Source of the DNA: a virus
Length of the DNA: 46,751 nucleotides
IMG/VR virus record: IMGVR_UViG_3300025133_000194
Coordinates: 1-46,751 of that record
Reading direction: 5' to 3' (one strand)
Shown here: positions 35,851 to 42,893 of the stretch, piece after piece
Layout of the letters: every line of letters begins with the position of its first letter
How positions within the stretch are numbered: position 1 is the stretch's first letter
The notes under the pieces: generated by a model
The model's input: the letters and a program-made list of their open reading frames with translations, nothing else
What the model was told of the DNA's origin: nothing
Databases searched by the model: none
Position numbers and translations under genes: made by a program

Positions 35851-38064
35851 TTATTTGATTATTTGTGAATTACTTCCAGTATTACTATACTTGGAAATGT
35901 TTATGTTTAGTGGTTGTTTTTCAACCTTAGCATTTGGCGCATATAAATGTCTATTGTTAGCCATAATAGCTAAGCCAGAACTTATCGACGCATCATGCTT
36001 TGTTCTTTTGTTTATATCAAACTTTGCCCAATCGTTTAATAATTCATTGAAATACAAATCACCAAACGTTCCATCTTGCTTCATTCCAACGTGATCTTGT
36101 ATATACATCTCAATCGCTGCCGCGTGAGCTTGTTTAATATCTTCTGAAGAGTTAGGTATACCACCTACTTCTTTTTCTGCAACAGATAGTTTGTTCCATA
36201 TCTTGTCTGGTCTATTCATACTAAACCCTCTATATCCTCTACGTCTCAGATAATACAAGAGACGAGGTTTATTGTTCTCTGCGAGTATAGGCATCCCATA
36301 AAATACTAAAGCCATTAGAACGTCCTCAAAGAACATCTCGGCTGTTGGTGGTCTTGACAAGTATTCTAAAAAGAAACTGTTTGCTGGAGCATCCTCCATA
36401 CTAAATCTAGTTAACCCATGCAAAGCTCCTTTCGACCCAACTCCATCCACTGTTCCTGATATATCATAACTATCACAACCAAAAGCTCCCATATGCTCAT
36501 TACCAGGGTATTTTATACCATTTTTAAGCACTACTCTATTTTGTATTCCAGAAGGTGGAACCCAACTAACTTTAAACCTACCTTTTGGATCTGGATAGAA
36601 TATGACTTGAGAATCTTTGATTCCATTTACCCATTGAAAATTACCTGTTGTAATCCCTAGAGTTCTAGTCATCTCTTCGTTGTAATCTATCTGTTCGTAC
36701 AATTTAACCAAGTTAAATATACTATTTTTAGTCTCGTCTCTAAACGCGTGCTCCGTAGTTCTTGGAAACTGACGGTAAAATTCGTTTAAAGCATCTTGAT
36801 CGTCTTTTAAACCGTCTACTTCGTTTTGCCAGTTATCTATTACACCTACGTCTATTAATTCACCGTCTGGTGTAAGTCTGTCGATATCAGGGTTAGTAAA
36901 GACTGGAATTCCATACTCGTCAATAAATCCTTCATAGTTCCATTCCATTGGGATAAAAAGAGAGTATAAGCCAGACTTTGTCTGACCATTTCTATTTCTT
37001 CTCGTGACATCTGAGGCATTGTATAGTTTTTTAAAGTTTTCTCCACCCTTATCTAAAGCATTTGAAGTTGAGCCCATCATACATTTACCAATAATTCTAC
37101 TACCTAATCGCAAACATGTTTTTGTAACCCTCCAGTTATTTAAAATATTATCAGGTCTCTCCCATTTACCGGATTCATCATGAACTAATAAAGCTAGTTT
37201 CTCACCATCATAACTATTGTCTCCAGTGTTTTTCCAGTCAATCGTCGTGTCCAAACCTTCGATATCCTCCATACCATCTGTAGCTGACATCTTTTTCCGT
37301 GTAAACTTACTAGCAGGTACTCTATAAGCAAGTTCAGATTTAGGACGATCCATACCATCTTGGATAGGTTTAAAAAAGAAAGGATAATTAATTGATATAG
37401 GAACCACTTTGTCCGTGAACATCTTCTTTGCATCTGATCCAGTTTTAGATAATATACCAAATCTACTATCACTTGCAAGAGTGGCTAAATTAACCGTTTC
37501 TGCTGACGACATGAAGGAAAATCCAGAACGTCTATTTTTAAGGTAGCACATTCCGTAACATCTTTTATCTGCCTTGCAAGCTTCCCAGAATATATAGAAT
37601 AACCTGTTTGCCTCTCTAAAATCTGGAGCACCTACATCAATCTTGCTCCATTGCAAGTACATGTACTGCGTACCTGTTATCCAGGTTGGTTTACCATTAT
37701 TTGTGAACCAGAATCCCTCCTCTCTTCTTTTGAATTCCTCGTCTATATAATCGTACCATTTTTCTTTACTGCTTTCCGGATAGTTTCTCCAGTCGAATAT
37801 ATTTTTAATTCTTTTTAACTCCTTGGGATACTCGAATTTCACCCATTTGTTCTTCGGATCTTTGTATATTTCTTTAGGAGCTTTTGGTAGCGCAATAACT
37901 AGTCCTTGTATTTCTATTATCTCACCTATTTGTCCGCTATGAGATAACACTATAATATCGTGTTCTTTATCGTAACCGTATTTCCACTTTTTACCTTTGT
38001 TAAGTCTACTGATAGTAGTTTTCTTAACTGGTTCAACTGTCTTAACTAAATTTTGCTCGTACAT
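35851..38064 (-). CDS. Terminase large subunit
   Basis: This 737-residue protein is the packaging motor ATPase/nuclease. A deviant Walker A (KNRRSGFS, 176-183) follows GMCYL, a Walker B ALLVHDE (291-297, D296/E297) ends in the catalytic Glu, and GSTSN (331-335) is a coupling-type motif. The nuclease half starts with GAFGCDSYD, with D531 as a likely metal ligand, and includes later acidic residues around FFEDV and the segment LLYYLRRRGYRGF. The KxRRxGxS form of the Walker A is what I associate with crAss-like and related terminases. It is overlapped by the upstream gene through TAATG and is 5 bp from the portal. Length fits the family. Confidence 0.92.
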   Translation of the reverse strand: MYEQNLVKTVEPVKKTTISRLNKGKKWKYGYDKEHDIIVLSHSGQIGEIIEIQGLVIALPKAPKEIYKDPKNKWVKFEYPKELKRIKNIFDWRNYPESSKEKWYDYIDEEFKRREEGFWFTNNGKPTWITGTQYMYLQWSKIDVGAPDFREANRLFYIFWEACKADKRCYGMCYLKNRRSGFSFMSSAETVNLATLASDSRFGILSKTGSDAKKMFTDKVVPISINYPFFFKPIQDGMDRPKSELAYRVPASKFTRKKMSATDGMEDIEGLDTTIDWKNTGDNSYDGEKLALLVHDESGKWERPDNILNNWRVTKTCLRLGSRIIGKCMMGSTSNALDKGGENFKKLYNASDVTRRNRNGQTKSGLYSLFIPMEWNYEGFIDEYGIPVFTNPDIDRLTPDGELIDVGVIDNWQNEVDGLKDDQDALNEFYRQFPRTTEHAFRDETKNSIFNLVKLYEQIDYNEEMTRTLGITTGNFQWVNGIKDSQVIFYPDPKGRFKVSWVPPSGIQNRVVLKNGIKYPGNEHMGAFGCDSYDISGTVDGVGSKGALHGLTRFSMEDAPANSFFLEYLSRPPTAEMFFEDVLMALVFYGMPILAENNKPRLLYYLRRRGYRGFSMNRPDKIWNKLSVAEKEVGGIPNSSEDIKQAHAAAIEMYIQDHVGMKQDGTFGDLYFNELLNDWAKFDINKRTKHDASISSGLAIMANNRHLYAPNAKVEKQPLNINISKYSNTGSNSQIIK

Positions 38065-38339
38065 TACTTAGATCTACTTTCTGCGAATCCCTTAAAAGTT
38101 TTTTCCTTTGTCTCTTCAGGTGTTTTGCCATCAAGCAAGTTTTCTTCTTCTTCAATTCTGTTAAGTATCTCAAATGCGTCAAATATAGCTAATTTTTTAG
38201 TAGCTGCGGCATTCTTAAGTCTATCTGCTGATATGTCGTCATCTGAATCAACGATTGCTTCCTTAGCTACTTTAATCAGCTCTTCAACTGCTCTGTGCCC
38301 AGCTTGGATTATACTCTTCTTCGTTTCCTTGATGTTCAT
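38064..38339 (-). CDS. Candidate small terminase subunit
   Basis: I start this gene at the ATG at 38339 (91 residues, MNIKETKKSIIQ), not at the upstream ATG, because the longer frame would overlap the preceding gene by over 140 bp and its extra N-terminus is uncharacteristic; the chosen start is preceded by an ATTAAAT leader and overlaps by 56 bp. The protein is mostly helical (IIQAGHRAVEELIKVAKEAI, then KNAAATKKLAIFDAFEILNRIEEEE), a helical-bundle pattern like TerS oligomerisation domains, with a charged tail. Its stop overlaps the TerL start (TAATG). Size and position suggest TerS; no DNA-binding helix-turn-helix is obvious. Confidence 0.5.
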   Translation of the reverse strand: MNIKETKKSIIQAGHRAVEELIKVAKEAIVDSDDDISADRLKNAAATKKLAIFDAFEILNRIEEEENLLDGKTPEETKEKTFKGFAESRSK

Positions 38340-38874
38340 ATTTAATTGTAATAAAATTAGATAAAACTCGAAATAGTCTCTCGCCATCAACGATAAACTC
38401 ATATTCACTACTTGGTCTAAAACCAACTAGATCGCCAACCTCAACTGTACCGTCAGAATACTTAACAATACCTTGTAAAGGTTTTTCAGATTCAGTGTTA
38501 AACTGATCTGTAGCTTTTAAGGGTATTACAAAGCAATATCCTTTTGGAGCTATCCACTTGTCATTTCTTTTATATAAAAAGATTTGATCATCGTTTATAA
38601 AGTAAGTGTCTTCGTCAAAATAAGCTCTACTATTCTTTTCAATACCTTTTACGTTATGCCATCTACGAAATACATTGTGATGTACGATAACTGTATCCCC
38701 TGGTTTTATATCTGTATCACCAATAATTGGAGTTGATATAACCTCTGCTTCTCTATTAACATATTGATGATTGAATATCTCTGTGTTAAGAATTAACTCT
38801 CCACCATCTAGTTTTTTAGTATTGTTATATCTCTCTCCCTTTGGCTTTACAACAAAGTTGTAAACGCTCCTCAT
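38284..38874 (-). CDS. Tandem GroES-like (two-domain) co-chaperonin-type protein
   Basis: This 196-residue protein appears to contain two GroES folds in series. Domain 1 (1-102): strand VYNFVVKPK (4-12), a flexible segment NNTKKLDGGELILNT (17-31) where the GroES mobile loop would be, KPGDTVIVHH (57-66), and a closing strand YFINDDQIFLYK (91-102). Domain 2 (about 109-181): GYCFVIPLK (112-120), a short loop, PLQGIVKYS (132-140), VEVGDLVGF (144-152) and DGERLFRVLSNFITIKYE (163-180). Only domain 1 has a long mobile-loop-like segment. The layout is like chloroplast Cpn20. It lies just upstream of the terminase genes, coupled by TAATG to its own upstream neighbour. Alternative: a virion protein that borrowed the fold. 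Confidence 0.6.
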   Translation of the reverse strand: MRSVYNFVVKPKGERYNNTKKLDGGELILNTEIFNHQYVNREAEVISTPIIGDTDIKPGDTVIVHHNVFRRWHNVKGIEKNSRAYFDEDTYFINDDQIFLYKRNDKWIAPKGYCFVIPLKATDQFNTESEKPLQGIVKYSDGTVEVGDLVGFRPSSEYEFIVDGERLFRVLSNFITIKYEHQGNEEEYNPSWAQSS

Positions 38875-39095
38875 TAGTATTGTAGATTATATTCTACAGA
38901 TACAGCCATATTCTTGTTAAAATCTTTCCAAGGTAGTACGTCTTTATTTTTTTTGATATAGACAGAGAACTTATCGTCTTCTTCTATAATATCGCAGATA
39001 GTATGACCACCATACACTTCTTGCCCCACGGCATAGTGCATAGCGTCATTCTTATAATCTTTACCGATACTAATCTTCCTTATTAGCTTCGACAT
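38874..39095 (-). CDS. Small hypothetical protein
   Basis: This 73-residue protein has a basic N-terminus (SKLIRKISIGKDYKN) and a beta-rich middle (GGHTICDIIEEDDKFSVYIKKN) ending in an aromatic tail. I recognise no family. It overlaps the upstream coiled-coil gene by 26 bp and its stop overlaps the start of the tandem-GroES gene as TAATG, so it is translated in a tightly coupled set. Strand-like SVYIKKN and GGHTICDI suggest a small beta fold. Confidence 0.5.
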   Translation of the reverse strand: MSKLIRKISIGKDYKNDAMHYAVGQEVYGGHTICDIIEEDDKFSVYIKKNKDVLPWKDFNKNMAVSVEYNLQY

Positions 39096-39375
39096 CTGCT
39101 GGGTAGTTTATAATACCATCCTGAATATTAACATCAGAAGTACCGTAATCTTTTTCAAACTCTTCTCTAACTACTCCAATAGCTTCCTGTAAAGAAGATA
39201 TGTGGTGTAATATAGCGTGTTTTTTAGTTTCCATTTGACCTAACTCCATTTGCGATCTATTAATATCGTTAATAAGAGTTTGAACTTTTTCTAACTGCTC
39301 ATCAGTTATTTTTTCAGGTTTAATACCTTTGAGTTCTTTGATTTTTGCATTAGTGCCCTTTGTTTTTGTTGCCAT
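39070..39375 (-). CDS. Small coiled-coil protein
   Basis: This 101-residue protein has a basic N-terminus (MATKTKGTNAKIKELKGIK) and then a long helical region with heptad spacing (KVQTLINDINRSQMELGQM, then HISSLQEAIGVVREEFEKDY), ending in an acidic tail. No known domain is seen. It begins after a leader of three TTTAA units and overlaps the next gene by 26 bp. The location among small proteins upstream of the terminase suggests a head-assembly or regulatory accessory role, which cannot be refined. Confidence 0.55.
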   Translation of the reverse strand: MATKTKGTNAKIKELKGIKPEKITDEQLEKVQTLINDINRSQMELGQMETKKHAILHHISSLQEAIGVVREEFEKDYGTSDVNIQDGIINYPADVEANKED

Positions 39376-39401
39376 GATTTAATTTAATTTAATTGTTATT
39401 T

Positions 39402-39632
39402 TTATTCTTCAACCCAAGCAGATTTAGCCATCTCGACTAATATTTCCGCGTGAGTATAAGTTGTTTTACCATTTAAAAAAGATGGTTGGTTTCCATTGTA
39501 TTTTACTAACGCCTTGCTTTTATCTACACTATATCTTAGCATGCTCGCGCTGCGGTTTAGTAGTTGTGAAAAATCAATAACAGAACCTTCATCTGTTATT
39601 TCTATTGTGTCTAATATTACGTATGTTGCCAT
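39402..39632 (-). CDS. Small hypothetical protein
   Basis: This 76-residue acidic protein starts with two strands (TYVILDTIEITDEG) and continues as a mixed alpha/beta sequence containing LLNRSASMLRYSVDKSKALVKYNGN and a C-terminal helix (HAEILVEMAKSAWVEE). No family is recognised. It sits between the LamG-type protein and the small coiled-coil protein on the same strand, with 9-26 bp gaps. No catalytic or membrane features are visible. Confidence 0.5.
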   Translation of the reverse strand: MATYVILDTIEITDEGSVIDFSQLLNRSASMLRYSVDKSKALVKYNGNQPSFLNGKTTYTHAEILVEMAKSAWVEE

Positions 39633-39641
39633 AATTTATTT

Positions 39642-40790
39642 TTAATCGTCTGGAGTGTCTGCGCTAAAACTTGCGTCAGCTGCTGTTAATCCTGGGTAGC
39701 CGTTTAATCTTCGTAATGATATGTTAGTAATGGTCCCAGCCCAACTACCACCACTGTTAAATTGAAAATTATCTAATGTTGCGTCATTTGTTAAATAATG
39801 GATATGATTACCAGCCGTCCCTGTAATAACCTGATTTGATCCTCCTCCAAACTTAGCGTGAAGAGTGGTTGAATCAGTTACACTAGATAGGGTATATTCT
39901 AACTTATACACATCACCAATATAATCAGAGAATTCTAAAACTTGTCTAATATTACCATTAGTACCACTATTTACAATACCACCTGTAGTTGTGCTCCATC
40001 CTCCAGTAGGACCTGTCCAACTAGTTGTTAAATAATTAGCAGCGTCAGCAAATCCAGGATTGTTCGCATCGTGAACAATTCCATTCACTTTATCATCAAA
40101 AGGTCCATTACCCATTCTCCAATATCCTTGTAAAGCTGAAGAATTATCGTAATTACCTCTATCGTTATTTAAATCAAATGGTTTACCAGAGTTGTACACA
40201 GCAGCCACAGCGTCTGCATCTAAAACAGCATTAAATATTGCCACGTCGTCTATACTACCGCCAAAAGGATTAGCTACACTTCCATTGATATTCTGACCTC
40301 CTATATAAAAATTATCTGTAGTTGTAAATAATTCATGGTTTGCTTCAGAAACTGCACTTACAAGAGTTGCGCTTGCTTCAATTCCGTTTACAAATATTTT
40401 ATAAGCTGTAGCTGCTCCGCCATTAGTGTAGTCGGCCGTCACAACTACGTGTGTCCAATCGCAAGCCCCGTTTGGGAAAATAGCGCTAGTTGTTGTATAA
40501 GAAGCCCAATCATTGTTAGCTTTGTGTTGTACAAATATTTTTCCATCAGTACCTATTCCAAAATAAAAAATATCCTCACCTGATGAGTTTTGAGTACCTA
40601 TAAGAACATCATTACCACCAGGTTGCCCATCATTTGGTTTCACCCACAAACTCCAAGAAAAGTCAGCTCGCATATTATTTTGAAAAGTATGACCCGTATC
40701 TAAATAATCACTCGAACCATCAAGGGATAAACTGTAAAGCTGCTCGCTAGTAGAACTAGCTGTAGATAATGCGTTTGCTAATCCTAACAT
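39642..40790 (-). CDS. LamG/concanavalin-like lectin-domain virion protein
   Basis: This 382-residue protein contains a LamG/ConA-like jelly roll in residues about 15-205: YSLSLDGSSDYLDTG, DFSWSLWVKPND, FYFGIGTDGKIFVQ, WTHVVVTADY, YKIFVNGIEAS and NPFGGSIDDVAIFNAVL are the successive strands of the family, and the last is its characteristic closing segment. After about residue 230 a second beta domain of carbohydrate-binding type follows (YKLEYTLSSVTD, GTITNISLRRLNG). It probably binds glycans on the virion surface. The start is coupled to the upstream gene by TAATG. It lies near the head genes, so it may be a head decoration fibre rather than a tail one. Confidence 0.75.
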   Translation of the reverse strand: MLGLANALSTASSTSEQLYSLSLDGSSDYLDTGHTFQNNMRADFSWSLWVKPNDGQPGGNDVLIGTQNSSGEDIFYFGIGTDGKIFVQHKANNDWASYTTTSAIFPNGACDWTHVVVTADYTNGGAATAYKIFVNGIEASATLVSAVSEANHELFTTTDNFYIGGQNINGSVANPFGGSIDDVAIFNAVLDADAVAAVYNSGKPFDLNNDRGNYDNSSALQGYWRMGNGPFDDKVNGIVHDANNPGFADAANYLTTSWTGPTGGWSTTTGGIVNSGTNGNIRQVLEFSDYIGDVYKLEYTLSSVTDSTTLHAKFGGGSNQVITGTAGNHIHYLTNDATLDNFQFNSGGSWAGTITNISLRRLNGYPGLTAADASFSADTPDD

Positions 40791-41140
40791 TAGTATCCTA
40801 CGTAAGCTATTGCTCTACCAGATGCTAGGGTTATACCTGTCCACCTACCATATATAGTAACCCCTTTTGGAAAACTTTCAGTACCAGTTATCGAACCACC
40901 ATCAGCGTCAATACCAGCACTAGTCATTCCAGTACCACCGACAAACATGTTTGAACTATTTTCAGGTGTTAATCCAGCTAGAGAGTTGTTAAACACAGTG
41001 TCCTCTAAAAATGTTATCGCACAGAAAACAGCGTTTTCCATACCAGTCACACCGTTTGAGGTTACCGCTGTAGTTCCAGATATATGTATGCTTCCCATTT
41101 GTCCAAAACCATACTCTGTGATATTATCTTTATACGCCAT
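40790..41140 (-). CDS. Small beta-rich virion-type protein
   Basis: This 116-residue protein is Gly/Thr-rich (YGFGQMGSIHISGTTAVTS, NAVFCAITFLEDTVF, MFVGGTGMTSAGIDADGG, VTIYGRWTGITLASG). The strand pattern is that of a small beta-sandwich; there is no signal peptide. It ends in GRAIAYVGY and its stop codon overlaps the start of the LamG-domain gene (TAATG), so equimolar production with that lectin-like protein is likely. It may form the base or shaft to which the LamG protein attaches; that is inference. Confidence 0.55.
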   Translation of the reverse strand: MAYKDNITEYGFGQMGSIHISGTTAVTSNGVTGMENAVFCAITFLEDTVFNNSLAGLTPENSSNMFVGGTGMTSAGIDADGGSITGTESFPKGVTIYGRWTGITLASGRAIAYVGY

Positions 41141-41144
41141 AATT

Positions 41145-41537
41145 TTATTTTTTTACTTTTTCTAATGATCGTCCGCCAAAATAAGCGCCGATCACGGTTA
41201 TTAATACTATTTGTAATAGGTCTGTCCACTTGTCTTCGACTATGAATTTAATCGTACCAGCATCAATGAATATCATTAAAACCGTGGATACTACCAAGAA
41301 AGCTAAAACCAACGGTCTTATGTTCTTAGCTAACCATGAGTCAGACTTCATATCAGCCTCCCATCGAGATGTAATTTGCTTTTCCATCTCTACCTCATAA
41401 TCACTTATAAGTTGCTTAATTTTAAGCTCAGCAGCAAGTTTTTCTTCTTTAGATGTGTGTAGGTTGTCTATTACGTCTCCAACACCTCTTACTAGTTCAG
41501 TTGCTCCAGAAGAAAATATGTTTGCTAATATACTCAT
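41145..41537 (-). CDS. Holin (GTA_holin_3TM-like)
   Basis: This 130-residue protein resembles the three-TM phage/GTA holin family: an N-terminal amphipathic start (SILANIFSSGATELVRGVGDVID), a charged helical segment (about 30-65), then the family landmark SDSWLAKNIRP (65-75) leading into membrane helices about 75-93 (LVLAFLVVSTVLMIFIDAG) and 106-122 (DLLQIVLITVIGAYFGG), with a basic tail. It would permeabilise the inner membrane at lysis time. It lies about 40 kb from the M15 endolysin, so holin and endolysin are in different parts of the same late block. Confidence 0.75.
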   Translation of the reverse strand: MSILANIFSSGATELVRGVGDVIDNLHTSKEEKLAAELKIKQLISDYEVEMEKQITSRWEADMKSDSWLAKNIRPLVLAFLVVSTVLMIFIDAGTIKFIVEDKWTDLLQIVLITVIGAYFGGRSLEKVKK

Positions 41538-41540
41538 AAT

Positions 41541-41963
41541 TTAATGATTTCCGTTATTTGCATCGTCCTCCCAAGGAAAACCAGTATCTCCAGCTTCCTT
41601 CCATTCTCCATCTACTAATATAGAATCTACTCCATCTATATCCATTCTAGGAAAAGTTTCTCCATTATATGTAATATGATCATCATCATAAGCCAATTTA
41701 CCAATCTTCATATCAGTAGCATGTCTCATTTCATGATTAATTGTTTGTCTGTACTCGAAGCTATTAGGATCTAGGTTTTTATTAACATAAATACTTCCAT
41801 CCATATTGGCTTCACCCATAATACCTTCTTCTAAAGGCATAGGTATAATAGGTGTTCCAGGAATAGACTCTATACCATCAGGCTGTCTACCAAAACGTAA
41901 TTTAGTTTTAATTTCACCACTAGTAGCTTCTAATCCTCTATTTTTACCTAGTTTAAACCCCAT
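41541..41963 (-). CDS. Small HExxH zincin-like protein
   Basis: This 140-residue protein contains INHEMRHATD with a complete HExxH motif (His77, Glu78, His81), preceded by a strand-like segment GSIYVNKNLDP and a helix, as in minimal zinc metallopeptidase folds. A third ligand could be Asp84 or His96 (AYDDDHITYNG). N-terminal residues 1-50 are basic and Pro-rich. There is no signal peptide or membrane segment. It is set between a holin and a small basic protein in the head-side part of the block. A head maturation protease is possible because no other prohead protease was seen, but this is inference. Confidence 0.6.
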   Translation of the reverse strand: MGFKLGKNRGLEATSGEIKTKLRFGRQPDGIESIPGTPIIPMPLEEGIMGEANMDGSIYVNKNLDPNSFEYRQTINHEMRHATDMKIGKLAYDDDHITYNGETFPRMDIDGVDSILVDGEWKEAGDTGFPWEDDANNGNH

Positions 41964-41965
41964 GT

Positions 41966-42196
41966 TTATACTTTCTTTGTTGTAATAGAAGTTTTGCCTT
42001 TCATTTCTGTCTCACCACCGAAAGCTTTGTTCATAGCATCCTTAAACCCTGGTTTATCTTTATTTTTTTCATAGTTGTCTACGTACCATTTCTTTGTTTT
42101 AGTAGAAGCTTCTGTTTTAAAAGGAAAAGCACTATTACTATATTTCATTTTGTATGAACTTGATTTTTTTCTAGTTCCGTCTGGATTCCAAGGCAT
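41966..42196 (-). CDS. Small basic hypothetical protein
   Basis: This 76-residue protein is Lys- and Ser/Thr-rich (about one residue in four is Lys), with short helix KPGFKDAMNKAF in the middle and a basic ending. The start is PWNPDGTRKKSSSYKMKYS. It lacks a recognised family, membrane segment or enzyme motif. The charge suggests nucleic-acid or capsid-inner-surface binding. It sits 2 bp before the HExxH gene and 3 bp after the winged-helix gene, so it is translated with them. Confidence 0.5.
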   Translation of the reverse strand: MPWNPDGTRKKSSSYKMKYSNSAFPFKTEASTKTKKWYVDNYEKNKDKPGFKDAMNKAFGGETEMKGKTSITTKKV

Positions 42197-42198
42197 AA

Positions 42199-42639
42199 TT
42201 ATCTATCTTTATCTTTTATCATATCGTCTATAGCTTTATTGTAAACTTTATCTGTATATGATTTGTTTTTATAAAATACACTTCTTTCTGAAGTGGGTAA
42301 GTCTTCCTCACCTAATAGGATTCTGTATATCCTACTAATCATTTGAGAGCATTTCCACGATGTTTTAAATACTGAGTACTTAATCGTTGTTCTATTCCTG
42401 TGTCTCCAGGTTTCGATCCAACCTTCTCGTTTTAATCTCTCCCATCTGTTTTTATCCCATGAGTATGTATAAACTCCGTTGATAAAATCGTTTCGTGTAA
42501 ATCTTCCTTTACAATCTAAATAAATTAATAATTCTAAATCTGCATCTTTAATACCATTAGTCTTGCAAGCCCATTTTCTAACAAGTCTGTAATACTTAAG
42601 TATGTTCATCTCACGTAAGTCTTGAGCGGTTAATCTCAT
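42199..42639 (-). CDS. Winged-helix DNA-binding protein
   Basis: I start this gene at the ATG at 42639 (146 residues, MRLTAQDLREMN), which overlaps the GroES stop by 4 bp in ATGA form; the longer frame would extend into GroES. The sequence fits a MarR-like winged helix: helix DADLELLIYLDC (32-43), helix TRNDFING (48-55), a recognition helix WDKNRWERLKREGWI (61-75) and a basic wing of HRNRTTIKYSV (80-90). A long basic C-terminus includes SQMISRIYRILLGEEDLP. Similar proteins occur in marine phages as I recall. It may regulate the late operon or bind packaging DNA; it is the only clear transcription-factor-like gene here. Confidence 0.65.
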   Translation of the reverse strand: MRLTAQDLREMNILKYYRLVRKWACKTNGIKDADLELLIYLDCKGRFTRNDFINGVYTYSWDKNRWERLKREGWIETWRHRNRTTIKYSVFKTSWKCSQMISRIYRILLGEEDLPTSERSVFYKNKSYTDKVYNKAIDDMIKDKDR

Positions 42640-42893
42640 TCTACTAAAACTACGTCTCCAGCTCTTATAACTTGGTATAATACATCTTTCCACGTAATAC
42701 CATGTCCAGCGTGCTTGTCGTAATATATTACATCGCCGTCTTTTAAACCCTCAGCCAAACTACCACATGATATTATCTTTGCTCTTAAGTACCTGTTATC
42801 TACATCGGTATCTTCCGTCATTATAAGACCAGCAACCTTTTTAGGTTCTGTCTTTATCTTATCTACGATTATATACTGGTTAATTGCTTTCAT
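42636..42893 (-). CDS. groES: GroES co-chaperonin
   Basis: This 85-residue protein is slightly shorter than bacterial GroES (about 95). Landmarks: strand INQYIIVDKI (4-13), a mobile-loop-like segment with L23-I24-M25 in the place of the GroES I-V-L tripeptide that binds GroEL, the basal strands YLRAKIISCG (35-44), KDGDVIYYDK (51-60, parallel to GroES VGDIVIF) and a closing strand VLYQVIRAGDVVLVE. It lacks a clear roof Cys/His zinc site. The start overlaps the GroEL stop by 14 bp and its stop overlaps the winged-helix gene, so the three are co-translated. In bacteria groES precedes groEL; here the order is reversed. Confidence 0.8.
   Translation of the reverse strand: MKAINQYIIVDKIKTEPKKVAGLIMTEDTDVDNRYLRAKIISCGSLAEGLKDGDVIYYDKHAGHGITWKDVLYQVIRAGDVVLVE

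Noticed and set aside
38340-38426. Longer start for the candidate small terminase
   Set aside because: It would overlap the tandem-GroES gene by over 140 bp; the ATG at 38339 has a typical leader.
42640-42693. Longer start for the winged-helix protein
   Set aside because: The extra codons are GroES sequence read in another frame; the ATGA overlap at 42639 is typical.
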